NCBI GenBank assembly: GCA_021781255.1
Contig: JAJXXG010000004.1
Coordinates: forward strand, 1-6,199
Source of the DNA: Acidobacteriota bacterium
Lineage (GTDB): Bacteria; Acidobacteriota; Terriglobia; Terriglobales; Acidobacteriaceae
DNA length: 6,199 nucleotides
Direction: 5' to 3'
A program made the translations under genes and the position numbers. The stretch's first letter is position 1; each line of letters opens with the position of its first letter. Below are positions 6,132-6,199 of the stretch, one piece after another. A model generated the notes under the pieces. That model searched no databases. It had not been told where the DNA came from and was given only the letters and a program-made list of their open reading frames with translations.

Positions 6132-6199
6132 TTCAGCAGGAATCCCCCGTCAATCGGAATGACCGCGCCGGTAATGAATCCCGCTTCCTGGGAACAGAG
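6128..6199 (-). CDS. Short-chain dehydrogenase/reductase, C-terminal end only
   Basis: The last 23 codons and the stop of a gene that enters from the right edge. They read ..SQEAGFITGAVIPIDGGFLLK, the C-terminal signature of classical SDR oxidoreductases (F-[IV]-T-G-x4-[VI]-D-G-G). These are NAD(P)(H)-dependent Rossmann-fold enzymes that act on alcohols and ketones or on acyl-carrier-bound substrates. The catalytic Ser/Tyr/Lys residues are outside the window, so the substrate class is unknown. Its stop overlaps the ATG of the MFS gene (ATGA, 6131-6128), which places it first among the visible genes of this operon. Confidence 0.9.
   Translation of the reverse strand, partial: LCSQEAGFITGAVIPIDGGFLLK

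Overview
The window looks like a piece of a GC-rich genome from the phylum Acidobacteriota, most likely class Terriglobia. Three things point there: a TonB-type protein with the extended cytoplasmic N-terminus and the 'FFPVKLPPLVLTS' pre-membrane segment that I associate with acidobacterial TonB proteins; an isoleucyl-tRNA synthetase of matching type; and a hairpin-forming sequence inside that synthetase that resembles a dispersed repeat I recall from acidobacterial genomes. This assignment is by recognition, not by a search.

Left part (1-2744, minus strand): the first 914 codons of ileS, isoleucyl-tRNA synthetase. It runs off the left edge and lacks only its C-terminal tail. The catalytic motifs, the CP1 editing domain and a CxxC/CxxC zinc-ribbon-like pair are all visible in one uninterrupted frame. 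A short in-frame insertion in the editing domain coincides with the hairpin repeat.

Middle (2745-4084): a 100-base divergent intergenic region separates ileS from a plus-strand gene for a TonB-family energy transducer. This protein has a cytoplasmic N-terminus, one membrane helix, Pro-rich and Gly-rich linkers and a C-terminal TonB domain. The gene ends in a hairpin-plus-T-run terminator. Its start is uncertain: a well-placed Shine-Dalgarno and ATG lie 45 bases upstream in the same frame, but a TAA follows after four codons.

Right part (4224-6199, minus strand): a compact set of genes reading right to left. In order they are the C-terminal end of a short-chain dehydrogenase/reductase (SDR), a 12-helix major facilitator superfamily (MFS) transporter joined to it by an ATGA overlap, a doubtful 48-codon ORF that bridges the next gap with an overlap at each end, and a SnoaL-like/NTF2-fold protein. 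An SDR, an MFS permease and a SnoaL-like enzyme together suggest uptake or export and modification of a small organic molecule, perhaps aromatic, polyketide-like or xenobiotic; the substrate cannot be read from the sequence. The tonB gene and this operon converge on an intergenic stretch of about 190 bases that holds the terminator and nothing else I can recognise.

I see no tRNA, rRNA, CRISPR array, transposase or phage gene, and no clear sign of a wholly new multi-gene system. The observations most worth checking are the repeat inside ileS, the 48-codon overlapping ORF and the interrupted start of the tonB gene.
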